Counted from the stretch's first letter, positions 8,412 to 16,742 are shown. The stretch: 64,000 nucleotides of DNA from UBA6522 sp965237785 (GCA_965237785.1 OZ250159.1:3286001-3350000), one strand, 5' to 3'. A program made the numbers and translations. Notes: generated by a model from the sequence alone, not told the origin.

Positions 8412-9735
8412 CCATTGGATGACATTCAGCACGTTCGCCGAGCAGGATCACTTCGAGTATCCGAAGACGGGTGTGTATCAGGGTGTCATCATCAACGCTA
8501 ATATGGCCGCTTATGCCCCCGCCGGGTTGGCCGCGTTCTTGTTGGAGAAGACTGCGCCCAAAACAGCGTATCTCGTTGATCCTCTTACCCATGCATTTCA
8601 ACACGATCCTGGATTAATTTCGGATCAGAAAGGGCGGCCAAAAAAATCCATTCGTTCGATGGCGGAAGCGTATGGATCGCCGATCAGCGATATTGTGGGT
8701 AAGGCACCGCTTTTGCCGGAAGATCTTTCGGATCCCCAGGATCTGGAGGCGCTAGTCGCTCGGACTCTAGACTACCAAGCTAATCGGATTGCCAAACAAA
8801 TGATAGAATCTGACGCAGCTAAGTACATGGGCGATGACGATGAGCTTCATCCGTATGCTTTGGTAGCACCGTATTTTTTTTTGACGGAAGCTACGTTGGA
8901 TGAATGGCTTCCATTGAATGTACGAGCGGCTCAGATTGCGTCTGAGTACGTTAAAAAACCGAAACGATGCTTTGCAGCCGTTATCGTAGATCAGGGCATA
9001 CTTCTTAACGCGGACGCCAGGACGCAGGTAATCGAGGAGATGTCCGAGATTCCGCTTGATGGATATCTTATCTGGGCGGACAACCTTGACGAACAGACGG
9101 CATCCGCAGCGGAGTTGAGCGGGTTACTAAAATTGGCACGGGGACTTCGAGGTAACGAAGCGCGAGAAGTAATTAATCTTCACGGTGGCTATTTTTCGAT
9201 TGCGGCAGCGGGCAATCTTGGGAATGGAGCCATGACGGGTGTGGCTCATGGGCCGGAGTTCGGCGAGTTTCGTTCCGTCGTCCCCGTTGGGGGTGGGATA
9301 CCCATTTCCAGATACTACGTTCCGAAGCTTCACGCTCGTATCCGCTACCGTGATGCGGCTTCAATGTTTGATAAGACAAACGCACTTAAGTCGGCCGAAG
9401 TGTTTCACCATTCAGTGTGCGATTGCGCTCAATGTGTAGAGACAATCGCGGGCAATACCGACAACTTCACTCTATTTGGTGAGGGCACAGCCAAGAACGT
9501 ACGAAGAAGACACGGCTTGGTCCGCATCCAGTTTCCTACAACGGATGCAAAGTTGCGGAGCCTGCGCCACTACCTACAACGCAAGTATCGCGAATACCTA
9601 TCTGCTGCGCGGCTGGATCGGGGTGCGCTACTGAACAATCTGAGAGATGGGGAAGCGGAGTATCGTAGTGTTGCAGGATCGGGCGGAGTCTCGCATTTGA
9701 AGTTGTGGCGCAGAGTATTCGGTGACTTCGATTGA
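8401..9735 (+). CDS. tRNA-guanine-transglycosylase-like protein
   Basis: This is a 444-residue protein of AT-richer codon use. The C-terminal region has Cys340, Cys342, Cys345 and His371, i.e. C-x-C-x2-C-x25-H. This is exactly the spacing of the zinc site of TGT enzymes, including the housekeeping Tgt at 36947 in this window. Twenty-six residues before the first Cys lies 'PKLHAR', at the place of Tgt 'PTRHARNG'. The N-terminal part (VIINANMAAY, TAYLVDPLTHAF, CFAAVIVDQG, PLDGYLIWADN) could be strands of the TIM barrel but is far from Tgt. DpdA, a TGT relative that puts 7-deazaguanines into DNA, is the best known precedent. Substrate and activity are inferred. Confidence 0.6.
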   Translation: MRIDHWMTFSTFAEQDHFEYPKTGVYQGVIINANMAAYAPAGLAAFLLEKTAPKTAYLVDPLTHAFQHDPGLISDQKGRPKKSIRSMAEAYGSPISDIVGKAPLLPEDLSDPQDLEALVARTLDYQANRIAKQMIESDAAKYMGDDDELHPYALVAPYFFLTEATLDEWLPLNVRAAQIASEYVKKPKRCFAAVIVDQGILLNADARTQVIEEMSEIPLDGYLIWADNLDEQTASAAELSGLLKLARGLRGNEAREVINLHGGYFSIAAAGNLGNGAMTGVAHGPEFGEFRSVVPVGGGIPISRYYVPKLHARIRYRDAASMFDKTNALKSAEVFHHSVCDCAQCVETIAGNTDNFTLFGEGTAKNVRRRHGLVRIQFPTTDAKLRSLRHYLQRKYREYLSAARLDRGALLNNLRDGEAEYRSVAGSGGVSHLKLWRRVFGDFD

Positions 9736-9926
9736 CGTTAATGGCGACGACTATCAGCCCGTAGTAGCGCCGATTCACGGCCAGACCGCGCCGTGGAGCA
9801 ATTTTCTGGAAATCCCAAGTGTAGCGGATTGGAATCACGTTACGATTGCGGTGCAGATTAACGACGCCGCGACCGGTAGAATTGGCATCGAGACGACAGG
9901 GACACTATATTCACGGCGGGAGAAAA
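9736..9926. other. Intergenic spacer after the cassette
   Basis: A frame starting at the GTG at 9722 gives about 60 plausible residues and then runs into the next gene in the wrong frame. It may be the end of a lost gene. No terminator with a U-tract was seen. Confidence 0.3.
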
Positions 9927-10910
9927 ATGCCAAGCAAATCCAGAGACGCCACAATCGCCATCGTTACGGCCGCCGTCGTTGCGGGCGTGTCTTTCGCTGT
10001 GAAGCGCGGCGGCGATCTGACATCGCACCGCGCCGCTGCTCAACTCATACGAACCGCGGACGGTAGACCCGACTTCAGCGGCATCTGGCAGACGAACAGT
10101 ACGGCGAATTGGGATCTTCAGACCCATGAAGCTCGTCCGATGGTCCCCCAGGCTGGCGTGTACCCCGATGTGCCGATCCTGGCGGCCCCGGTAGTAGCCC
10201 TCGGAACGGCCGGTTGGGTACCTCCGGGACTGGGAGTCGTGGCGGGCGACGAGATTCCCTATCAACCCTGGGCCGCCCGGCGAAAGCAGGAGAACGCCGC
10301 CAACTGGCTGGACCGCGACCCGGAACTGGCCTGCTATATGCCGGGCGTGCCGCGTGCGATGTATCTTCCGTATCCGTTCCAGATTGTTCAGGGCACGAAT
10401 AAGATCATGATGGTCTTCGAGTTCGCGAATGCCCAACGAACGATCAATCTGGATGAAGTCGAGCCGTATCCCGGGGAGGCGTTCATGGGGTACTCGGTTG
10501 GCCGCTGGGAAGGAGATACGCTGGTCGTCGATGTCTCGGACTTTTCCCCCTACACATGGTTCGACAGGTCCGGGAACTTCCATAGCGACGCTCTGCATGT
10601 CGTCGAACGCTACACCCCCATCAGCCGGGATGCGATCCGCTACGAAGCGACTATTGAAGATTCCAAGGTGTTCACCCGCCCCTGGACAATCAGTCTGCCC
10701 CTTTATCGTCGTCTCGAACCGGGCGCCGCGATCCTGGATTTCCGGTGTATCGAGCACGTCGAAGAAACGATCTACGGGCACTTGCGCAAGGAACCGCTCG
10801 TGCAACGCTGGGAAGGCGAGACCATGACAATCGACATCACTCGTAAGGTCCCACCGGGTGAAGACGTGTACGAGTTGCAATGGTCGGGCAATCCGCCCGA
10901 GGAACAGTAA
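9927..10910 (+). CDS. Exported 'PDFSGIW / GRWEGDTLVVD' domain protein
   Basis: The 327-residue protein starts at the ATG preceded by GGGAGA. An N-terminal anchor (TIAIVTAAVVAGVSFAVK) is followed by 'TADGRPDFSGIWQTNS', the family-typical opening. The C-terminal part has 'LACYMPGVPRAMYLPYPFQIV', 'QRTINLDEV', 'GYSVGRWEGDTLVVDVSDF', 'HSDALHVVERYTP' and 'TIEDSKVFTRPWT'. The same C-terminal domain is fused to DUF6152 elsewhere in the window (2386, 5848, 16801). Here a separate DUF6152 gene follows after 23 bases, so the pair is the split form of the fusion. Biochemical function is unknown. Confidence 0.75.
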   Translation: MPSKSRDATIAIVTAAVVAGVSFAVKRGGDLTSHRAAAQLIRTADGRPDFSGIWQTNSTANWDLQTHEARPMVPQAGVYPDVPILAAPVVALGTAGWVPPGLGVVAGDEIPYQPWAARRKQENAANWLDRDPELACYMPGVPRAMYLPYPFQIVQGTNKIMMVFEFANAQRTINLDEVEPYPGEAFMGYSVGRWEGDTLVVDVSDFSPYTWFDRSGNFHSDALHVVERYTPISRDAIRYEATIEDSKVFTRPWTISLPLYRRLEPGAAILDFRCIEHVEETIYGHLRKEPLVQRWEGETMTIDITRKVPPGEDVYELQWSGNPPEEQ

Positions 10911-10933
10911 ATACGAAAAGAAGGACGAAGCCG

Positions 10934-11344
10934 ATGCGAAAAGAAACAGCTCTTGCCGGCGCCGCTGTGCTCCTGACTCTGGCGGCAGCTCCCGGGTGGG
11001 CGCACCACTCGTTTGCGGCCGAATTCGACGCCAGGCAACCGGTCAACTTCAGGGCGACGGTGACCAGGATGCAGTGGACGAATCCTCACGTGTGGATTCA
11101 CGTCGATGTGACACAACCCGATGGCACCGTGGAGAAGTGGGCCATTGAAGCGGGCACGCCGAACGTGTTGTTCCGGCGGGGGTTCACGAAAGAATCTCTC
11201 AAGGCTGGAACCGAGATCATCGTAGATGGTTACAGAGCGAAGGATGGCTCACGCCGGGCGAACGGCAGGGACCTCACCTTTGTGGACGGGCAGACGCTGT
11301 TTCTGGGATCGCCCGGAACCGGCGCACCCGGCGAGCAGCCTTAA
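10934..11344 (+). CDS. DUF6152 family exported protein
   Basis: The 136-residue product has a signal peptide (MRKETALAGAAVLLTLAAAPGWA) followed by HHSFAAEFDARQPV, then 'TVTRMQWTNPHVWIHVDV' and 'EKWAIEAGTPNVLFRRGF', and ends with 'DGRTLTFVDG'-like sequence (NGRDLTFVDGQTLFLG). It belongs to the 'HHSFA.EFD' branch, distinct from the 'HHSHxNY' branch paired with the partner family. A GGACGAAG site precedes the ATG. It is co-directional with the gene 23 bases upstream and is followed at once by a broken paralogue. Confidence 0.85.
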   Translation: MRKETALAGAAVLLTLAAAPGWAHHSFAAEFDARQPVNFRATVTRMQWTNPHVWIHVDVTQPDGTVEKWAIEAGTPNVLFRRGFTKESLKAGTEIIVDGYRAKDGSRRANGRDLTFVDGQTLFLGSPGTGAPGEQP

Positions 11345-11520
11345 GATCAGGGGCTTTAAGAGCATTTTCGCGGTTGCTGCTGCCGTCCTTCTGACAACGT
11401 CGTTGTCAGCCTCGGCGCATCATTCGTTTGCGGGCCAGTTCGACAGGAACCAGCCGGTTTCTTTCAAGGGCATTGTGACCCGGGTCGAGTGGCAGAATCC
11501 GCATGTCTGGTTCTACACTG
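11340..11520 (+). pseudogene. DUF6152 gene, 5' half only, broken by the ATPase insertion
   Basis: The frame reads LKIRGFKSIFAVAAAVLL, then a leader ending SASA, then HHSFAGQFDRNQPVSF and 'TRVEWQNPHVWFYTET'. Homology to the intact copy 400 bases upstream stops near 11520. No ATG, GTG or TTG is found at the expected start; the codon before Lys-Ile-Arg is CTT. The missing 3' half is not found right of the ATPase genes near 15.4 kb. The gene was therefore truncated when the downstream ATPase pair arrived, or during a later deletion. Confidence 0.75.
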
Positions 11521-11608
11521 AAACCCTGGTCTCCCCCTGCTGGTTGAAAATTCTTGCCATTCGACGGCAATGCGGTGCGCGCACTCGGTTGATGCGTCTA
11601 AAACGAAT

Positions 11609-11636
11609 TTGACATACATCAATATCGTCGTATAGT
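11609..11636 (+). promoter_or_regulatory. Near-consensus sigma-70 promoter of the ATPase pair
   Basis: TTGACA (11609-11614) and TATAGT (11631-11636) are separated by 16 bases, a near-perfect housekeeping promoter. Transcription would begin near 11643, about 30 bases before the GTG start of the ATPase gene. No comparably strong promoter was noticed elsewhere in the window. Confidence 0.6.
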
Positions 11637-11665
11637 TGTTTATCCAACAACTCTGTTGTACAACT
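11634..11665. promoter_or_regulatory. Putative operator: nested inverted repeats over the -10 region
   Basis: AGTTGT (11634-11639) is matched by ACAACT at 11647-11652 and again at 11660-11665. ACAAC-TCT-GTTGT (11647-11659) is itself a palindrome. The array overlaps the -10 element and the start site, the position of a repressor. No regulator gene is adjacent, so the ATPase system or an unlinked factor would have to bind. Confidence 0.45.
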
Positions 11666-11673
11666 AAATTGAT

Positions 11674-12909
11674 GTGAAAATAAAACGCACTCCCGACTTC
11701 TATACCGGGGCTCCCGTCGATCCTGTTGACTTGCGATTCCGCGGGGCGTTTCTGATGGAGCTATGGCGAATACTACGCACCCGGCACCTGGTGCTGACGG
11801 CACCTCGACGAACCGGCAAAACCAGCGTCATGGATCACTTGCGCGACAATCCCGAAAACGGGTTCTCGGTGGTTTCGATCAACGTCCAGGACTTGACCCA
11901 TCCGGCCGATTTCTTCCAGGTGCTGCTCGATGCATTTCATGATGCGCACCCGGACTTCGTGCGCGATCAACTCGCGGTACGTTGGAGACTCGTGAGTAGC
12001 GTACTGGGAAAGATCGACGAGGTCGGAGTCGGTGGTTTCAAGCTCGCGCTGCGCCAGAGCGACCCCGGTTGGCACAAAAACTGGCGTCAGCACGGCGACA
12101 CGTTTCTCTCGCGAGCACGCAATACCCGCGTGCCGATTCTGTTCATTGTCGATGAACTTCCCGACATGCTGCTCAACCTGTCCCGGGAGAATGGAGCGTT
12201 GCTGCGCGAATTCCTCGCCTGGTTTCGCACCCAACGATTAAGTCCAGCGCCGGCAAGAGATTCGATCCGTTGGCTGGTCGGCGGCTCGGTCAATCTGGCA
12301 GGCACACTTGACGCGCTCGGTCTGGTGGACCTCATCAACGACCTTGAAGACGTGTCCCTGCCTCCGCTCACCGATGGTGACATCGAAACCTTTGTGAATG
12401 ACATGCTGAGCGGGCGGGGCGTCCCATTCGAAGAGGATGTTGCGCAACAGCTTATCGCTCGCCTGGGCCGCCCCATCCCGCTGTTCATGCAGATGGCTAC
12501 CCAGGATCTGTACCGGTTATGGAAAAAGGAGCAACGCAAAATCGTCGCCACGGATGTCGATACCGTATTCGAAAAGATGATTGTCAGTTCCGGCGCCCGC
12601 ACCCGATTGCAACACTTCTATTCGCGGATTCGGCAATACTATACGGATCCAAAACGCTCGATTGCCTATGCCTTGTTGGGGCAAATCAGTGTGAGCGAAT
12701 CAGGGTTGAGGCGCGAAACCCTGATGCAGGAAACAGAACGCTTGCTGGGCGACCTCGGCCAGGAATTCCCGGCGCATGAACGCAAGCAGATATTCAACCA
12801 GCTATTGCTCGATCTGGAGAACGACTTCTATATCGTCGAGGTCGAAGCGGGGATCTACGATTTCGCCAGCGGTGTGCTGAAATTGTGGTGGAGAAAATAC
12901 TATGCCTGA
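11674..12909 (+). CDS. AAA-type ATPase, first gene of a two-gene ATPase system
   Basis: This 411-residue soluble protein has a Walker A 'APRRTGKTS' (residues 43-51) and Walker B 'ILFIVDE' (155-161), with a sensor-like 'IRWLVGGSVNL' after it. An all-helical C-terminal part follows (PLFMQMATQDLYRLWKKEQ, and an end 'YIVEVEAGIYDFASGVLKLW'). This layout is that of AAA_35/ORC-like ATPases often annotated only as 'ATP-binding protein'. The start is GTG with no clear ribosome site, 30 bases from the predicted transcription start. The stop overlaps the next gene by 8 bases (ATG inside TACTATGCCTGA), so the two products are likely made together. Confidence 0.75.
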   Translation: MKIKRTPDFYTGAPVDPVDLRFRGAFLMELWRILRTRHLVLTAPRRTGKTSVMDHLRDNPENGFSVVSINVQDLTHPADFFQVLLDAFHDAHPDFVRDQLAVRWRLVSSVLGKIDEVGVGGFKLALRQSDPGWHKNWRQHGDTFLSRARNTRVPILFIVDELPDMLLNLSRENGALLREFLAWFRTQRLSPAPARDSIRWLVGGSVNLAGTLDALGLVDLINDLEDVSLPPLTDGDIETFVNDMLSGRGVPFEEDVAQQLIARLGRPIPLFMQMATQDLYRLWKKEQRKIVATDVDTVFEKMIVSSGARTRLQHFYSRIRQYYTDPKRSIAYALLGQISVSESGLRRETLMQETERLLGDLGQEFPAHERKQIFNQLLLDLENDFYIVEVEAGIYDFASGVLKLWWRKYYA

Positions 12910-15379
12910 ACCGGCCCACAATACGACTATCGGGCTGTACCGATCTGGTGTGACCAGCCCCGAGCGCCTGCGCCAAACCAGTGTTGGACGTGAAGGCGTC
13001 CTCGACAACGCAATCGAGTCCTTGCGTGGTTCGGTGGGCAGAAAATCGAAACATCACATGTTGTTTATCGGGCCGCGCGGGATAGGCAAAACCCACCTGC
13101 TCTCATGCATTGAAGACACGGTTCAATCGGACGAAGCGCTAAGCGCAAATGTCGTGGTTGCCAGATTCCCGGAGGAATCGAACCAGACTCTGTCCTTCGC
13201 CGATTTTCTGATCGGTCTATGTCGAATATTGAACGATGACCTCGAAGACGAACCGCTATGGACGGAGTTGTTTGCCAGGGTGCAGACAGAAGAAGACAAC
13301 GCCAAGGTGGTCGACACGCTGGTGCCGGCAATTCGCGATCGGAATCGCCGATGCAATCGCACACTGCTCATCATGCTCGAAAATCTCGGCGAGATCTTCA
13401 CCCGGCAAATCCGCAACAAAGACGACATCGCCTCTTTGCGCAAGTTTCTCATGGCCGACAACGGCTGCCTGCTGTTGGCCACCGCACCGCTGCACTTCGA
13501 CGGAATCACCGACATAGGACAGCCGTTTTATGATTTTTTCGACATTCAGATCCTTGAGAATCTGAGCTTCGAAGAAACGATTGAAGTGATCCGGCTGAAT
13601 CTCGATTGGGATGGACGCACGGACATCCTCGAAACCTACAAAGACCTGCGTCCTCGACTGCAGGCTCTCTACCGCATGACGGGCGGAAACCCGCGCCTGA
13701 CGATGATGCTCTACGAATTGATCGCTCACGAATCGGTCACCAAGGTGCAGGATCAATTCCACCTGCTGCTCGACAGGATTTCGCCGTTCTATCAGGGCCG
13801 ATTGAACGACCTGCCACCCGGTCAACGCGCGCTGCTGGAATGTCTGGCCAGCATGCGTGACCAGGAGAAGACTCCAGCCGCTATTGCCGCGCGAATGCGC
13901 ATGAGCCAGCAGGAGACTTCGTCGCTGCTCAAACGTCTCTCTGACGCCCACTACCTGCGCGCCACCCAACACCCGCGAGACAAGCGCTCGCGTCTGTACG
14001 CGATTCGCGAGGGCTTCTTCGATATCTGGCTGGCGATGAATCTTTCCAGCGGCGCTCGCAAACGCCTGCCGTTCCTGCTCGAGTTCTTCAACCTCTTCTA
14101 CCCAAGCATCGATGCACGCGAAGAGAAGCGCCAACAGTTGCGCGAGCAACTCATCGCAGAAGGCAGTGTCGATGCGGAACAAGCGCTCGACTACCTTAGT
14201 GAAATCGGCAACGACAAGGAGAGAGCGACTGCAAAGTTCGACATGGCCAGGATCTTTGCCGGCCGCGGAGATGCCGAACAAACAAGGAGCTACGTGCGCG
14301 AGGCTGCGCCTTTGGCTGGAGATGGTGTGAGCCAATCCATTGCCCGAATCGTTACGAGCACTCGGCCCGCTCGTAACTATCTTTCCGAAGTCGAGGAAAT
14401 GATTGCAGTTTGGGAAATGCACCGAAGCGGCGAATTCGAAGAGTTTGCCCATCGGCTCACAGAGATGGGAGAAGGGCTGACTCTGCGCACGTTTTCCGAG
14501 ACCAAACTTACCTTCCTGCAAGATACGCTTGAAAGCATGAGCGATCCCGAAGAGCGGATCAGGCAACGCCTGAGAATCGCTACGGTGCTGAACGAACTTG
14601 CACGATGGAAGGAATCTGAGGATCAGTTACGCCCCGCGCTTGCCGAGGCGACGGCGCTCGCCAATCCGAAGCTTGTCGCATTGGCTTCGAACAATCTGGC
14701 GATGCTGCTACACGACACCAGCCGGATTGAGGAAGCTGAGCCGCTGATGCGGCGAGCGCTGAAGATCGATGAGGCCGCCTTCGGCAGCCAGCACCCGACC
14801 GTGGCGATAGATTTGAATAATTTAGCGATGCTGCTAAATGACACCAACCGGATCGAGGAAGCGGAGCCGCTGATGTGGCGAGCGCTGGAAATCCATGAGG
14901 CCGCCTTCGGCGACCAACACCCGGAGGTGGCAAGTCGTTTGAGCAACTTGGCGATGCTGCTATGCGACACCAACCGGATCGAGGAAGCTGAGCCGCTGAT
15001 GCGGCGAGCGCTGGATATCGATGAGGCCGCCTTCGGCAACCAACACCCGACCGTGGCGATTCGTTTGAACAACTTGGCGACACTGCTATGCGACACCAAC
15101 CGGATCGAGGAAGCTGAGCCGCTGATGCGGCGAGCGCTGGATATCGATGAGGCCGCTTTCGGCGACCAACACCCGACCGTGGCGACAGATTTGAACAACT
15201 TGGCAGCGCTGCTATGCGACTCTAACCGGATCGGCGAAGCTGAATCGCTGATGCGGCGAGCGCTGGATATCTTCGATTCATTTGGTCTTCAGACCGGGCG
15301 CGAGTACCCGGAATTGCAACGCGTGAAAGTAAACTACCAAGCCCTGCAGCAGGCTATGGGGCTGGATGAGTCGGACTGA
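12902..15379 (+). CDS. STAND-like ATPase with winged helix and TPR array
   Basis: This 825-residue protein has Walker A 'GPRGIGKTH' (57-65), Walker B-like 'LLIMLEN' (155-161; Glu but no preceding Asp) and 'LLLATAP' as sensor I. A MarR-like winged helix follows at about 300-355 ('TPAAIAARMRMSQQETSSLL'). A helical region leads to five kinesin-light-chain-type TPR units of 42 residues (about 595-804), e.g. 'NNLAMLLCDTNRIEEAEPLM'. NTPase + winged helix + TPR is the STAND signal-transducer plan, in which repeats sense a ligand and the NTPase oligomerises. The partner is the upstream ATPase. A defence or regulatory role is plausible but not shown. Confidence 0.75.
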   Translation: MPEPAHNTTIGLYRSGVTSPERLRQTSVGREGVLDNAIESLRGSVGRKSKHHMLFIGPRGIGKTHLLSCIEDTVQSDEALSANVVVARFPEESNQTLSFADFLIGLCRILNDDLEDEPLWTELFARVQTEEDNAKVVDTLVPAIRDRNRRCNRTLLIMLENLGEIFTRQIRNKDDIASLRKFLMADNGCLLLATAPLHFDGITDIGQPFYDFFDIQILENLSFEETIEVIRLNLDWDGRTDILETYKDLRPRLQALYRMTGGNPRLTMMLYELIAHESVTKVQDQFHLLLDRISPFYQGRLNDLPPGQRALLECLASMRDQEKTPAAIAARMRMSQQETSSLLKRLSDAHYLRATQHPRDKRSRLYAIREGFFDIWLAMNLSSGARKRLPFLLEFFNLFYPSIDAREEKRQQLREQLIAEGSVDAEQALDYLSEIGNDKERATAKFDMARIFAGRGDAEQTRSYVREAAPLAGDGVSQSIARIVTSTRPARNYLSEVEEMIAVWEMHRSGEFEEFAHRLTEMGEGLTLRTFSETKLTFLQDTLESMSDPEERIRQRLRIATVLNELARWKESEDQLRPALAEATALANPKLVALASNNLAMLLHDTSRIEEAEPLMRRALKIDEAAFGSQHPTVAIDLNNLAMLLNDTNRIEEAEPLMWRALEIHEAAFGDQHPEVASRLSNLAMLLCDTNRIEEAEPLMRRALDIDEAAFGNQHPTVAIRLNNLATLLCDTNRIEEAEPLMRRALDIDEAAFGDQHPTVATDLNNLAALLCDSNRIGEAESLMRRALDIFDSFGLQTGREYPELQRVKVNYQALQQAMGLDESD
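14684..15313 (+). repeat. 126-bp tandem repeats coding TPR units
   Basis: Five consecutive 126-bp units start at 14684, 14810, 14936, 15062 and 15188. Units 2-4 are nearly identical at DNA level, including synonymous positions; unit 5 degenerates after its first two-thirds. Such identity points to recent duplication or gene conversion, so repeat number may vary between strains. Confidence 0.85.
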
Positions 15380-15440
15380 TGGCTATTCCGCTGAAAGTTA
15401 CCGGCTGATCCGGTTCAAAGTTACCGGCCAAGGTTTAACA
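15380..15440. mobile_element. Possible remnant of an insertion-sequence end (IS21-like repeats)
   Basis: Directly after the TPR gene the 12-mer AAAGTTACCGGC occurs twice (15394-15405 and 15417-15428, period 23) within a CTGATCCGGTTCAAAGTTACC context. Multiple short direct repeats of the '(A)AAGT.ACCGGC' kind are typical of IS21-family termini. No transposase is left. It may mark the right border of the inserted ATPase module. Confidence 0.35.
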
Positions 15441-15626
15441 ATACTTAAATATGCACAGCCAAGCTTTACAAAATGGAACAAAGTTAAACCAACGAGATGA
15501 ATCCCCCGTTTCTGGAGTTTTTTCCGTTACGAACGGATGCTACCGGAGAGCTAGCGCATACCCGCCATACCACGCTATTTCTCAGATAGTGGACGACGTG
15601 GACGAGCACTGGCGCCGCGTTCCTGC

Positions 15627-16742
15627 CTACGGCCCGCCCCCTCCCGTGGCGTTGTCCTGGGTTGCCGGGTCCGGACCGCGCCCTTCGGCGAACGCCCTCT
15701 CCGCCGCGCGAGTATTCACGAGCATGCCGATCATGCCGAAATTGCCCTCGTGGCAACCTCCTTCGTAGACCTGGTTCTCTCGATCGCTGTTCTTCGTCAG
15801 TTCCTGAACGACCGTGAACGGCCTCGTGAACGTTGCCGGGTCCTCGATGGTGACCTCGAACGACAGCGTATTTGCATCGACCCGCCGGTAGCGTTCGATC
15901 AGGTGCAGATTCTCTCGTGAGCCGTGGAAATTTGTCTTCTCCGTGAAGTTGATGATGTCGACGACAAGCGTGTCTCCCTCCCATCGACCCCGCGCGTCTC
16001 CGTGACGCTGCCGAATGCGTTCGGGCAGATGCGCACGATCGGTGACGGGAATGACCCGGCTAAACCCCTGACCCTGGCTAACGTCGTAGTAAATACTCAC
16101 GGCGACCGGCGATTGCACGATTCGCGCGACACCGCCGAGTGTTCCGGAATCGAGCAACACGGGCAGACTGAATCCCAGACAGCGTTCGGTCCCGCTGCGA
16201 TCTTCCGGGCCGTCGGCGCGATTGATCCGATCGAGGTTGTAGTCCGGAGAACGCTCCGACCTCCTCGGTGAACTCGGCCCCGGCCTCCCACCGGACGTGC
16301 CTTGGAGCAACGCCTGCAGATACTCGACTTTCACGGCGATTCTCGTCTGGGCCTCGGCTGTCAGGGGAGGGATTCTACCGTCCGGCGGATCGATGATCAT
16401 GGAGGTGCGCACGCCTCTGGACACGGATGGGTCGCCGCGCCAGTGTTCGTTGTAGGCGCGGGCCACATCTTTTTCGGTCCCTGCGCCCACGCGGCTGTCG
16501 CGGCCGAGCCGCCGGGACTGCTCAACCAACCCCCGCTCGGCTGCGGCGACTTCCTCCGCCGTCAGAAACTTCCTCGTACCGAAGACTTCCGGCCGCTCCA
16601 GGGGCGTAACGGAAGGGTTACTCCAGATACCCTGCAGATCCGGATCGCCCCAGGGCGTAAGCAGGGTTTGGCCAACCGCGGGCGCCTGTGACAGGAATAC
16701 GGCTGCGAGCCCACCGAATAGTACGAAGCTTGTGATTCTCAT
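15627..16742 (-). CDS. Exported 'DPDLQGIW / GRWEGDTLVVD' domain protein
   Basis: The 371-residue protein has a signal peptide (MRITSFVLFGGLAAVFLSQAPAVG) and 'TPWGDPDLQGIWSNPSVTPL', the opening of the same family as the gene at 9927. The C-terminal domain has 'RGRWEGDTLVVDIINF', 'NLHLIERYRRVDANTL' and 'VTIEDPATFTRPFTVV', then 'YEGGCHEGNFGM'. It lies 58 bases downstream of a DUF6152-fusion gene on the same strand and probably shares its transcript. The molecular role is unknown; proteins with this opening are common in uncultured heterotrophic bacteria with many secreted proteins. Confidence 0.75.
   Translation of the reverse strand: MRITSFVLFGGLAAVFLSQAPAVGQTLLTPWGDPDLQGIWSNPSVTPLERPEVFGTRKFLTAEEVAAAERGLVEQSRRLGRDSRVGAGTEKDVARAYNEHWRGDPSVSRGVRTSMIIDPPDGRIPPLTAEAQTRIAVKVEYLQALLQGTSGGRPGPSSPRRSERSPDYNLDRINRADGPEDRSGTERCLGFSLPVLLDSGTLGGVARIVQSPVAVSIYYDVSQGQGFSRVIPVTDRAHLPERIRQRHGDARGRWEGDTLVVDIINFTEKTNFHGSRENLHLIERYRRVDANTLSFEVTIEDPATFTRPFTVVQELTKNSDRENQVYEGGCHEGNFGMIGMLVNTRAAERAFAEGRGPDPATQDNATGGGGP

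Noticed and set aside
8401..9735. Calling the TGT-like protein DpdA outright
   Set aside because: The zinc-site spacing is exact, but the barrel part cannot be aligned by eye and the other dpd genes are absent; only TGT-like is claimed.
9722..10066. Frame after the TGT-like gene beginning VTSIDVNGDDYQPVV
   Set aside because: Only the first 60 residues look protein-like; the rest overlaps the well-supported gene at 9927 in another frame. No family recognised.
14684..15313. Regular repeats that might suggest a CRISPR array
   Set aside because: The repeats are 126 bp, in frame, without unique spacers, and code for TPR units. No CRISPR array was seen anywhere in the window.
15451..15768. A 105-residue frame right of the ATPase pair
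   Set aside because: It runs antisense into the well-supported gene at 15627 and has no recognisable domain.
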